Positions 9,000 to 16,765 of a stretch of 24,781 nt of DNA are shown here, piece after piece. The position numbers were made by a program, and so were the translations under genes. Source of the stretch: Anthropogastromicrobium sp963626545 (GTDB lineage: Bacteria; Bacillota; Clostridia; Lachnospirales; Lachnospiraceae); NCBI GenBank assembly GCA_963626545.1, contig CAVFYJ010000045.1, forward strand, positions 1 through 24,781. The letters are read 5' to 3'. The notes below the pieces were generated by a model. That model did not search any database, was not told the DNA's origin, and was given only the letters and a program-made list of their open reading frames with translations. Within the stretch, counting starts at the first letter, position 1. Each line of letters starts with the position of its first letter.

Positions 9000-10229
9000 A
9001 TGGAAACAATCAGAAATGTGTTAGTTGGACAGTCGGGCGGACCGACTGCAGTAATTAATTCGAGTCTTGCGGGTGTCTATGAAACAGCGAGAGCGATGGG
9101 CGTAGAACATGTATATGGTATGCGCTATGGAATTCAGGGACTTTTGCAGGAACAGATCGTTGATTTGGACGAATGCCTGAGTGATAAGATGGATGTGGAG
9201 CTGTTAAAGCGCACACCAGCAAGCTACTTGGGCAGTTGTCGTTTCCGCCTGCCGGATCCGGATGTGGATGAAAAACCATATCTGCAGCTGTTTCATCTGT
9301 TTGAAAAGTATGAGATTGGTGCGGTATTCTATATCGGCGGCAATGATTCAATGGACACGATTGCAAAGCTGGCAGCCTACGGTGCAAAGAAAAACAGCAG
9401 CGTTCGTTTTATCGGTGTTCCCAAGACGATTGATAATGATTTGATGTTCACCGATCATACGCCGGGATATGGAAGTGCGGCGAAGTATATCGCAACAACA
9501 CTTAAGGGCATTATCTGTGATTCCAGTGTCTATGAGATTAACAGCGTAACGGTTGTTGAAATCATGGGCAGACATACCGGATGGCTGGCGGGAGCAGCGA
9601 GTCTGGCGGCAGGAGCAGACTGCAGTGGACCGGATATGATTCTTCTTCCAGAGTGCCCGTTTGATGAAGAAGCATTTCTTACAAAGGTATCAGCGCTTGA
9701 GAAGGAGCGTCATACACTTGTGATTGCAGTCAGCGAGGGTGTAAAGAACAAGAATGGTGAGTTTTTATGTGATCTTGTGTCTGGACCTGGTGCAGTAGAT
9801 GCGTTTGGCCATAAGGCTGCGCTTTCTGGAACGGCTCGTTATCTGTCTGATCTGATTCGAGAACATCTTGGCTGCAAAACTAGGGCAGTTGAATTGTCTG
9901 TTTTGCAGCGCTGTGCGTCACCGCTTGCAAGCCGCACGGATATTACCGAGGCATATCAGGTGGGTGGAGCAGCAGTGGAGGCAGCTTTTCGTGGTGAGAC
10001 AGGAAAGATGTGCACGATTCAGCGTATTTCTGATATTCCGTATCGAACGAAGACTGGTCTCGTCGAGGTAAGCGAAGTGGCAAATCAGGAAAAACGCGTC
10101 CCGAATGAGTGGATCAGCGCAGATGGCATGCATGTGACGCCAGCGTTTGCACGCTATGCGAGACCATTAATTCAAGGGGAGCTTCATCCATTTTATGTGG
10201 ATGGTGTGCCGCGTCATCTGCATCTGTAA
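9000..10229 (+). CDS. pfp: 6-phosphofructokinase, pyrophosphate-dependent type
   Basis: A 409-aa cytoplasmic enzyme that phosphorylates fructose-6-phosphate to fructose-1,6-bisphosphate. The N-terminal phosphoryl-donor loop GQSGGP is at residues 10-15, the catalytic TIDND at 143-147, and the substrate-binding MGRHTGW at 189-195. Two positions decide the donor. The ATP enzymes have GGDGS and G-TIDND, while PPi enzymes carry Asp and Lys at the variable sites. Here the sequence reads GGNDS (113-117) and PKTIDND (141-147), so both the Asp and the Lys of the PPi class are present. The first Asp of GGDDS is replaced by Asn, which is a sub-family variant. The 409-aa length also exceeds the ~320 aa of PfkA. 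A strong GAGGAGG supports the ATG at 9000. Confidence 0.88.
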   Translation: METIRNVLVGQSGGPTAVINSSLAGVYETARAMGVEHVYGMRYGIQGLLQEQIVDLDECLSDKMDVELLKRTPASYLGSCRFRLPDPDVDEKPYLQLFHLFEKYEIGAVFYIGGNDSMDTIAKLAAYGAKKNSSVRFIGVPKTIDNDLMFTDHTPGYGSAAKYIATTLKGIICDSSVYEINSVTVVEIMGRHTGWLAGAASLAAGADCSGPDMILLPECPFDEEAFLTKVSALEKERHTLVIAVSEGVKNKNGEFLCDLVSGPGAVDAFGHKAALSGTARYLSDLIREHLGCKTRAVELSVLQRCASPLASRTDITEAYQVGGAAVEAAFRGETGKMCTIQRISDIPYRTKTGLVEVSEVANQEKRVPNEWISADGMHVTPAFARYARPLIQGELHPFYVDGVPRHLHL

Positions 10230-10283
10230 TGTCCTGAAATAGAAATGAATGAGAAGAAGATTTTGGAGGTTTTTTGAAAATTT

Positions 10284-10802
10284 ATGTGGTATGTAATGCA
10301 GACGAGCACCGGAAAGGAAGAAAAGATTCGGCAGGAATGCGAAGCGCGCATCAGCAAAGAGATTCTTTCACATTGTGTTCTTCCTCTGTACGAGGAGAAA
10401 ATTCGGTATAAGGGGCAGTGGCATATTCAGAAAAAGAAACTGTTTCCTGGCTATCTTTTTCTTGTTTCGGACAATCTGGATGCGCTGTATGAACAGCTGA
10501 AAAAAATCAATGCGATGACAAAGCTTCTGGGCGCAGGCGATGACATTATTCCGTTGACACAAAATGAGATTGATTTTCTGCTTCGCTTTGCCGGTGATGA
10601 GGAACTGGTAAAGATATCGCAAGGAATTATTATCGGCGATAAGGTAACGATTTTATCAGGACCACTCAAAGGAATGGAGTCGACAATTCAGAAGATTGAC
10701 CGCCATAAACGAAAGGCTTGGCTGAGTTTGGAAATGTTTGGAAGGCAACAGCTGGTAGAGGTTGGCGTAGAAATCGTAAAAAAGATCGCAGCGGAGGGAT
10801 AA
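10284..10802 (+). CDS. loaP: NusG-family specialised transcription factor, LoaP-like
   Basis: A 172-aa protein with two parts. The first is an NGN domain (MWYVMQTSTGKEEKIRQ, then KKKLFPGYLFLVSDN). The second is a C-terminal KOW domain (IIIGDKVTILSGPLKGMESTIQKIDRHKRKAWLSLEMF). LoaP proteins are NusG paralogues of Firmicutes that bind RNA polymerase and suppress termination in long biosynthetic operons, often polysaccharide or polyketide clusters. Core NusG is normally next to secE and rplK, which are absent here, so the specialised paralogue is more likely. A TGGAGG lies about 13 nt before the ATG. Unusually, it sits downstream of the polysaccharide cluster and behind a glycolytic gene, not at the head of the operon it might control. 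Its target is inference. Confidence 0.75.
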   Translation: MWYVMQTSTGKEEKIRQECEARISKEILSHCVLPLYEEKIRYKGQWHIQKKKLFPGYLFLVSDNLDALYEQLKKINAMTKLLGAGDDIIPLTQNEIDFLLRFAGDEELVKISQGIIIGDKVTILSGPLKGMESTIQKIDRHKRKAWLSLEMFGRQQLVEVGVEIVKKIAAEG

Positions 10803-10839
10803 AAAGATTTATTTTGGGCTAGCAAACAGTGACAGAATC

Positions 10840-10848
10840 TGCTACAAT
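10840..10848 (+). promoter_or_regulatory. Extended -10 promoter for glmS
   Basis: TGCTACAAT is an extended -10 element (TGn plus a 5/6 match to TATAAT). No good -35 is found 16-18 nt upstream, which is common for extended -10 promoters. It would give a leader of about 105 nt before the glmS ATG. Confidence 0.5.
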
Positions 10849-10857
10849 AGCAGTAAG

Positions 10858-10926
10858 TTGCATGTTTGAATAACATGTAGTGTAACAAACAGGAAAATCT
10901 TGCGTCAGATTTTTGCATTAGATGCA
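10858..10926 (+). promoter_or_regulatory. glmS leader with three consecutive hairpins; no glmS ribozyme seen
   Basis: Three perfect stems follow one another. CATGTT (10861-10866) pairs with AACATG (10872-10877). AAAATCT (10894-10900) pairs with AGATTTT (10907-10913). TGCAT (10914-10918) pairs with ATGCA (10922-10926). The second stem ends in a U-rich strand and resembles a weak terminator. The leader is too short for the glmS ribozyme and lacks its AGCGCC core, so feedback by glucosamine-6-phosphate would have to work another way. Function is inference. Confidence 0.4.
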
Positions 10927-10958
10927 GGATGAACACAAAGTTAGAGGAGAAAAACATT

Positions 10959-12797
10959 ATGTGTGGAATTGTTGGTTATACCGGACATCTTCAGGCAGCT
11001 CCGATCCTTCTGGACGGCCTGTCAAAATTGGAATATCGCGGCTATGATTCAGCTGGACTTGCGGTTCGTAATGGAGAGACCGATACAGAGATTGTCAAGG
11101 CAAAAGGACGTTTGAAGTCGCTAGCAGAAAAGACCGATAATGGTCATGCTTTGGTTGGTACTTGCGGTATCGGCCATACCAGATGGGCAACTCATGGTGA
11201 GCCGAGCGAGACAAATGCACATCCACATATGTCCGATGATGGCAATGTAGTTGGCGTTCACAATGGTATTATTGAAAACTACCAGGAGTTGAAGGAGAAG
11301 CTGCTTCGTAAGGGTTACAGCTTTTATTCCTCAACCGATACAGAAGTTGCGGTAAAGCTGATCGACTACTATTATAAGAAGTATGAGCATACACCTGTTG
11401 ATGCCATCAATCATGCACTTGTTCGTATCCGGGGTTCTTATGCACTCGTCATGATGTTTAAGGACTATCCGGGCGAGATCTATGCAGCAAGAAAGGACAG
11501 CCCAATGATTCTTGGTGTGGCCGATGGTGACTGCTTTGTAGCATCTGACGTACCGGCAATCTTAAAGTACACCCGTACCGTTTATTATATTGGTAATCTG
11601 GAGATGGCGCGTATGGCCGATGGTGCGATCACCTTCTACAACCTGGATGGAGATGAGATCGAAAAGAATGTCACAGAGATCAAGTGGGATGCAGAGGCAG
11701 CGGAGAAAGCTGGTTTTGAGCATTTCATGATCAAGGAAATCCATGAGCAGCCAAAGGCAGTTCGCGATACAATCAATTCAGCCGTAAAGGATGATCAGAT
11801 TGATTTGTCTTCTGTGGGACTAACCGAGGATGAAATCAAAAATATCAGCCAGATTTACATTGTCGCATGTGGTTCTGCTTATCATGTAGGTGTTGCGTGT
11901 CAGTATGTGTTTGAAGACCTGGCGCAGATTCCAGTTCGTGTGGAGTTAGCATCGGAGTTTCGTTACCGCAGAATGATTCTGGATCCGAATGGTCTGGTAA
12001 TCGTTGTCAGCCAGTCTGGAGAGACTGCGGACAGCTTGGCAGCACTTCGTCTGGCAAAACAAAAAGGCTTGAAGACACTTGGTATTGTCAATGTAGTTGG
12101 AAGCTCGATTGCAAGAGAGGCAGATAACGTATTTTACACATTGGCAGGACCGGAGATCGCCGTTGCGACAACGAAAGCATACAGCACTCAGCTGATTGCG
12201 GGATACTGTCTGGCAATTCAGTTTGCCAAGGTTAGAGGAACGATCGATGACGCTCAATATGCACATTTGATTGAAGAGATGCAGCAGCTTCCAAACAAGA
12301 TCGCAAAGATCTTAGAGGATAAGGAGCGTATTCAGTGGTTTGCGGCAAAGCAGGCCAATGCGAGTGATATCTTCTTTATCGGAAGAGGAATCGACTATGC
12401 GATCAGTCTTGAGGGCAGCTTAAAGATGAAAGAGATCAGCTACATCCACTCAGAGGCGTATGCGGCAGGCGAGTTAAAGCATGGAACCATCAGTCTGATT
12501 GAGGATGGTACACTTGTAATCGGCGTTTTGACCCAGTCTGAGCTGTATGAGAAAACAGTTTCGAACATGGTAGAGTGTAAGAGCCGCGGCGCTTATTTGA
12601 TGGGACTGACCACCTACGGAAATTATAACATTGAAGATACCGTATCGTTTACTGTATACATTCCGAAGACAGATGAGCATTTTGCAACGAGCTTGGCTGT
12701 CATTCCGTTACAGCTGATGGGCTATTATGTCAGCGTTGCCAAGGGTCTTGATGTAGATAAGCCGAGAAATCTGGCAAAGAGCGTTACGGTTGAATAA
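10959..12797 (+). CDS. glmS: Glutamine--fructose-6-phosphate aminotransferase (isomerising)
   Basis: A 612-aa cytoplasmic enzyme that makes glucosamine-6-phosphate from fructose-6-phosphate and glutamine, the entry step to UDP-GlcNAc. The start is the ATG at 10959, because the mature enzyme needs Cys right after Met (MCGIVGYTG) as its glutaminase nucleophile; an in-frame ATG 10 codons upstream would bury it. AGAGGAG at 10943-10949 supports this choice. The N-terminal Ntn amidotransferase domain includes GHTRWATHGEP and HNGIIEN. The linker EIHEQP follows, then two SIS sugar-isomerase domains with SQSGETADSLAALR and the C-terminal KPRNLAKSVTVE. The length matches the family (about 609 aa). The product feeds both wall and surface-polysaccharide synthesis. 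Confidence 0.97.
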   Translation: MCGIVGYTGHLQAAPILLDGLSKLEYRGYDSAGLAVRNGETDTEIVKAKGRLKSLAEKTDNGHALVGTCGIGHTRWATHGEPSETNAHPHMSDDGNVVGVHNGIIENYQELKEKLLRKGYSFYSSTDTEVAVKLIDYYYKKYEHTPVDAINHALVRIRGSYALVMMFKDYPGEIYAARKDSPMILGVADGDCFVASDVPAILKYTRTVYYIGNLEMARMADGAITFYNLDGDEIEKNVTEIKWDAEAAEKAGFEHFMIKEIHEQPKAVRDTINSAVKDDQIDLSSVGLTEDEIKNISQIYIVACGSAYHVGVACQYVFEDLAQIPVRVELASEFRYRRMILDPNGLVIVVSQSGETADSLAALRLAKQKGLKTLGIVNVVGSSIAREADNVFYTLAGPEIAVATTKAYSTQLIAGYCLAIQFAKVRGTIDDAQYAHLIEEMQQLPNKIAKILEDKERIQWFAAKQANASDIFFIGRGIDYAISLEGSLKMKEISYIHSEAYAAGELKHGTISLIEDGTLVIGVLTQSELYEKTVSNMVECKSRGAYLMGLTTYGNYNIEDTVSFTVYIPKTDEHFATSLAVIPLQLMGYYVSVAKGLDVDKPRNLAKSVTVE

Positions 12798-12820
12798 AGA
12801 AAACAAGATGCTAGGACGGG

Positions 12821-12910
12821 AAGGTACTAAAATAGTAGGCAAGAAGCTGGAACAGTAAGGAACTAAGACAGTAAGCAAGAAGCTGGAACAGTAAGGAACT
12901 AAGATAGTAC
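12821..12910 (+). repeat. 36-bp tandem repeat, 2.5 copies
   Basis: Two full 36-bp units (12821-12856 and 12857-12892) and a half unit (12893-12910) lie head to tail. Each begins AAGG(T/A)ACTAA and the full units share GCAAGAAGCTGGAACAGT. Degenerate ACTAG/AGCAAG-like pieces continue to about 12930. The array sits between the glmS stop and its terminator and encodes no supported protein. Confidence 0.8.
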
Positions 12911-12941
12911 GGTACTAGCATAGCAAGATACGTAAGATGAG

Positions 12942-12980
12942 AATGGCAGCGCGAAAAAGAAAAATTCGTGCTGCCATTTT
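12942..12980 (+). terminator. Intrinsic terminator after glmS
   Basis: A 14-bp stem (12942-12955 with 12965-12978, one G-T pair) closes a 9-nt A-rich loop and is followed by a short T run. The left arm reads AATGGCAGCGCGAA. It is the only strong hairpin between glmS and the next gene. The T tract is brief, so termination may be partial. Confidence 0.7.
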
Positions 12981-13016
12981 GACAAAATACGTTTGTGCTG
13001 GAAATCAAGCTTGTAT

Positions 13017-13025
13017 TGATAAAAT
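13017..13025 (+). promoter_or_regulatory. Probable extended -10 promoter of the HAD phosphatase gene
   Basis: TGATAAAAT is a TGn plus a 5/6 match to TATAAT, lying after the glmS terminator and about 44 nt before the GTG start. No clear -35 is spaced correctly. Confidence 0.35.
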
Positions 13026-13068
13026 AAGTTTGCGTGAATAAAAATGTTTTTATGGAAAGGAAAATTGT

Positions 13069-14025
13069 GTGAATAGACAGAAAAAAGAGTTTGACGAATT
13101 TGACACAGACATGAATGTAAAGCAGGAAGTTCGAGAGAATCCATACGGATTTAAGCGAAAGAGCAAGGAGGACCGCCCAGTACTCGCAATCTGCTACGAT
13201 TTTGATAAGACCTTATCGCCAGATGATATGCAGGCGCAGGGCTATATTCAGTCGGTTAATTACCATGTGGATCGTTTCTGGGCAGAGTCCAATCAGATGG
13301 CAAGGGAAAATGGTATGGATTCGAATCTTGCGTACATGTATAAGATGGTGCGTGAGGCGAAAGGTCATTTTGATTTGAGCCGCAAGGCACTCGAGGAGTA
13401 TGGCTCAAAGGTTGCGTTGTTTCCTGGTGTGAATGAGTGGTTTGAGCGTGTGCGTCAGTATGGTGCGGACCATGGTGTTATCGTGGAACATTATATCATT
13501 TCCTCTGGATTGAAGGAAATGATTGAGGGAACCGAGATTGCAAAGCGCGGCTCATTTGAGGAAATTTATGCGAGTGCGTTTTATTATGATGAGAATGGCG
13601 TGGCGATCTGGCCAGCTCAGGCAATTAACTATACCAGTAAAACACAGTTTTTATTCCGCATTGAGAAGGGGACACTGGATGTTAATGATCAGGCAGTCAA
13701 TGATTATTTTCCGGCCGATCAGATGCGCGTACCATTTCGCAATATCGTCTATATCGGCGACAGTGATACCGATATTCCTAGTATGAAGCTGGTGAATACA
13801 TATGGCGGCCATGCGATTGGTGTGTATGATCCGGACACGGGAAATAAAGAGAAAGTGTATCGCATGATGCGCGACAATCGAATCCGTTATTTTGCACCGG
13901 CAGATTATCGTGAGGGTCAGGAGCTTGACTGTCTGCTTCAGGCGATTATTGAGAAGACAGCGGCATATGAAAAGCTAGAGTCACTTCATGTCGATGGATT
14001 AAAGGAAATGAAGCAAAAGCAGTAA
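13069..14025 (+). CDS. HAD-superfamily phosphatase
   Basis: A 318-aa soluble hydrolase of the haloacid dehalogenase superfamily. Motif I is YDFDKTLSPDDM with nucleophile Asp44 and acid/base Asp46. Motif II is YIISSGLKEMIEG (Ser in ISSG). Motif IV is IGDSDTDIPSM with Asp231 and Asp235. The spacing between motifs I and II leaves room for an inserted helical cap, as in phosphoserine-phosphatase-like members. The start is GTG with AAAGGAAAA about 8 nt upstream. The first 35 residues are charged and precede the fold. The recD2 gene follows after 55 nt without a terminator, so the two may share a transcript. The substrate is unknown. Confidence 0.85.
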   Translation: MNRQKKEFDEFDTDMNVKQEVRENPYGFKRKSKEDRPVLAICYDFDKTLSPDDMQAQGYIQSVNYHVDRFWAESNQMARENGMDSNLAYMYKMVREAKGHFDLSRKALEEYGSKVALFPGVNEWFERVRQYGADHGVIVEHYIISSGLKEMIEGTEIAKRGSFEEIYASAFYYDENGVAIWPAQAINYTSKTQFLFRIEKGTLDVNDQAVNDYFPADQMRVPFRNIVYIGDSDTDIPSMKLVNTYGGHAIGVYDPDTGNKEKVYRMMRDNRIRYFAPADYREGQELDCLLQAIIEKTAAYEKLESLHVDGLKEMKQKQ

Positions 14026-14080
14026 AAACAACAAGAAGGCAGAAGCAGCCGGAAATGGTTGACCTTTGGGAAGGGGGAGT

Positions 14081-16303
14081 ATGAAGTTACGCTGTGTGGT
14101 AGAACGAATTACCTATCAGAATCCAGAAAATGGATATACGGTTTTGAAGTGCGCAGTAAAAAATGAGAAGGATCTGGTCACGGTTGTGGGAAATTTGCTG
14201 GATGTCAGCGTCGGCTCTGTTCTTTTGATTGAAGGAAACTGGAAGGTGGACAGTAAATATGGCAGGCAGTTTACGGCGCAGTCGTGGGAGGAGACGCTTC
14301 CGGCAACCGTCTTTGGAATTGAAAAATATTTAGGCTCTGGTTTAATAAAAGGAGTTGGACCGAAGTTTGCAGGGCGAATTGTGCGCAAATTTGGCACTGA
14401 GACAATTGATGTGATTGAAAATGACATTGAGCGTCTGCGCGAGGTGGAAGGAATCGGTCAGAAGCGAATTCAGAAGATTCACGAGAGTTGGGAGCGGCAG
14501 AAGGAGATCAAGAATGTAATGCTCTTTTTGCAGGGCCATGGTGTCAGCACATCCTTTGCTGCAAAGATTTATCGCCAATATGGAAATGACAGCATTGCAA
14601 AAATGAAGGAAAATCCATACTGTCTGGCAGATGACATATGGGGAATTGGCTTTAAGACGGCGGACAGTATCGCGCAGAAGCTGGGCTTTGAGAAAAATGC
14701 GCAGGTTCGTGTGCGAAGTGGAATTCTCTACACACTGAGCAATCTGGCGGATGAGGGCCACGTATTTGCCAAAAAAGATCAGCTCGTAAAAACGGCACAG
14801 GAGCTGTTAGAGGCAGAGGAACAGACGGTTTTGACGGTTATTAATCAGATGGTGGAAGCACAGGATTTAATTGCGCAAAACGTAGTATCTCAATCCGATG
14901 ATTCTGGTAGCTTTCAAGCGCTTTACCTTCCTGCATTTTACTATGCGGAAACAGGAACGGCAGCCAAGCTAAAGCGATTGATGGATGCTCCTGCATCCGA
15001 TCGGTTGTGGCAGCAGCTGACCGCGGCGCGAAAGAAAACAGGCAATAACGAGCTTTCGATTGATGTGGAGAAAATTGAGCAAAAAGTTCAGATGCAATAT
15101 GATGAGGTGCAGGCATCTGCCATTCGAAAGGCGGCCATCTCAAAAATCATGGTAATGACAGGAGGTCCCGGTACTGGAAAGACGACAACGGCGCAGGGAA
15201 TTATCGCGGCTTATCGCGCATTTGGTCTTAAGATTTTGCTGGCGGCACCGACTGGCCGTGCGGCAAAGCGCATGAGCGAAGCCACTGGGATGGAAGCAAA
15301 GACCATTCATCGTTTGCTGGAGTATAAGCCGCCGGAAGGCTATCAGAAAAATGAGGACAATCCATTAGAGGGTGACGTGCTGATCGTAGATGAGTGCTCC
15401 ATGATTGACATTATTCTGATGAATTCACTGCTAAAAGCAATCCCGTCAGGGATGCGACTCATTCTGGTTGGTGATATTGACCAGCTGCCGTCGGTTGGCG
15501 CAGGAAATGTGCTTCGCGATATCATTGACTCCGGTGTAATTCCAGTTGTGCGTCTTACCCGCATTTTCCGACAGGCGCAGACAAGTCGTATTATCATGAA
15601 TGCGCATCGAATCAATGAGGGAAAAATGCCAGACATTTCAAATGGAAGTAACACAGATTTTTTCTTTATGGAGCAGGAAGATCCAGAGCAGGCAGTGGCG
15701 TTGATTACGCAGCTCGTAACGCATAAGTTGAGTCGGTATTATCAGACACCACCCACGCAGATTCAAGTGCTGACGCCGATGCAGCGCGGTGTTGTCGGCG
15801 CGGCGAATTTAAATTTGGCATTGCAGGAGGAATTAAATCCGGATGGAGAGGCACTTCGGCGCAGTGGACTAGCCTTTCGCATGGGCGATAAGGTTATGCA
15901 GCTTCGCAACAATTACGATAAGGAAGTCTTTAATGGCGATATCGGAATGGTCAGTGCGGTCGATGTGCAGGAACGAACTCTGATGGTAAATTTTGAAGGC
16001 AGAGAAATCGAGTATGATGTGTCGGAGTTAGATGAACTTGTTCATGCCTATGCCACGACGATTCACAAGGCACAGGGATCAGAGTATCCGATTGTGGTGA
16101 TGCCAGTCATGATGACGCATTTTGTGATGCTTCAGCGAAATCTTCTTTACACGGGAATAACCAGAGCAAAGAAAATTCTAGTGCTCATTGGCACGAAAAA
16201 GGCACTTGCCTATGCGGTGCGAAATGTGACGGTGACAAAACGAAATACATTGCTCAAAGAGCGTCTGCAGGAGGAATTAAACGAATCAATACCCCGGTTC
16301 TAA
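14081..16303 (+). CDS. recD2: ATP-dependent RecD-like DNA helicase
   Basis: A 740-aa superfamily 1B 5'-3' helicase of the RecD2 type, which works without RecBC in DNA repair and recombination. The ATG at 14081 is chosen because AAGGGGGA (14071-14078) directly precedes it; a TTG five codons upstream lacks a site. Domains in order: an N-terminal OB-like region (YQNPENGYTVLK), tandem helix-hairpin-helix motifs (GVGPKFAGRIV, VEGIGQKRIQKI), then the helicase core. Walker A is GGPGTGKTT at 361-369 and Walker B DECSMID starts at 437. Later motifs are GDIDQLPSVGAGNVL, LTRIFRQA, TTIHKAQGSEYP and YTGITRAKK. All ATPase motifs are intact, and the length is typical of RecD2. Confidence 0.95.
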   Translation: MKLRCVVERITYQNPENGYTVLKCAVKNEKDLVTVVGNLLDVSVGSVLLIEGNWKVDSKYGRQFTAQSWEETLPATVFGIEKYLGSGLIKGVGPKFAGRIVRKFGTETIDVIENDIERLREVEGIGQKRIQKIHESWERQKEIKNVMLFLQGHGVSTSFAAKIYRQYGNDSIAKMKENPYCLADDIWGIGFKTADSIAQKLGFEKNAQVRVRSGILYTLSNLADEGHVFAKKDQLVKTAQELLEAEEQTVLTVINQMVEAQDLIAQNVVSQSDDSGSFQALYLPAFYYAETGTAAKLKRLMDAPASDRLWQQLTAARKKTGNNELSIDVEKIEQKVQMQYDEVQASAIRKAAISKIMVMTGGPGTGKTTTAQGIIAAYRAFGLKILLAAPTGRAAKRMSEATGMEAKTIHRLLEYKPPEGYQKNEDNPLEGDVLIVDECSMIDIILMNSLLKAIPSGMRLILVGDIDQLPSVGAGNVLRDIIDSGVIPVVRLTRIFRQAQTSRIIMNAHRINEGKMPDISNGSNTDFFFMEQEDPEQAVALITQLVTHKLSRYYQTPPTQIQVLTPMQRGVVGAANLNLALQEELNPDGEALRRSGLAFRMGDKVMQLRNNYDKEVFNGDIGMVSAVDVQERTLMVNFEGREIEYDVSELDELVHAYATTIHKAQGSEYPIVVMPVMMTHFVMLQRNLLYTGITRAKKILVLIGTKKALAYAVRNVTVTKRNTLLKERLQEELNESIPRF

Positions 16304-16671
16304 AGGGATCGGGGCCTTCACAACCTTAGCACCAATAGCCTGCGCCTTGTAAGTTAAAATAAAATGTCCAGCTTCGCAGCAAATGTCTCTGATTACAATT
16401 TCTTACGCTTAGATTTTATTTACTGAAGTTTACAACCGAAAGATTTTCAATCGAAAAAAGCGTTCCTGCATCATATCTGGTAACGCGTGTCTTTGAGATC
16501 TGATGATTTACATCGGACATCCAACAGTTCTCTTGTCCTGAGATGCGTTTAAAAATATATTTTGCTGATTTTGTCCCTTTTGATTGAAGCCCAGCCCCGA
16601 ATCTGATTACCTAGGTTGTACATGAGCTGTACTTATTGTTGCAATGGTTAAGAAGATGTCTGGCATATATG
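16304..16671. other. Gene-free region between recD2 and the Hsp70-like operon, possible gene remnant on the minus strand
   Basis: No intact gene is visible. At the recD2 end, a 9-bp hairpin (16292-16300 with 16306-16314, two G-T pairs) has no T tract. On the minus strand the codons from 16402 down to a TGA at 16286-16288 read as a protein-like stretch that includes AGHFILTYKAQAIGAKVV and ends PLEPGY, but stops lie upstream and no start codon is present. This may be the 3' end of a decayed gene or a dispersed repeat. An inverted repeat GTACA-N5-TGTAC lies at 16618-16632, shortly before the operon promoter. Confidence 0.4.
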
Positions 16672-16700
16672 TTGAAAAAAGATCTTGTAGATGTTATAAT
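16672..16700 (+). promoter_or_regulatory. Strong sigma-A promoter of the Hsp70-like operon
   Basis: TTGAAA (16672-16677) and TATAAT (16695-16700) are separated by exactly 17 nt. A second perfect TATAAT at 16734-16739 follows, within a near-repeat of the first -10 context (GTTATAATAAAA), but with only a weak -35. The palindrome TTGTACAA (16713-16720) lies between the two. The gene's GGAGG is at 16753-16757. Confidence 0.7.
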
Positions 16701-16765
16701 AAAACACAATCTTTGTACAATTTTTGAATGTGTTATAATAAAATCAATTTACGGAGGCAGAGTTT

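Noticed and set aside
10849..10958. glmS ribozyme upstream of glmS
   Set aside because: The leader is too short and lacks the AGCGCC core.
12821..12910. Repeats considered as a CRISPR array
   Set aside because: The 36-bp units abut with no spacers, and no cas genes are present.
14066..14080. TTG start for recD2 five codons upstream
   Set aside because: The AAGGGGGA ribosome binding site lies between this TTG and the ATG at 14081, so the ATG is the start.
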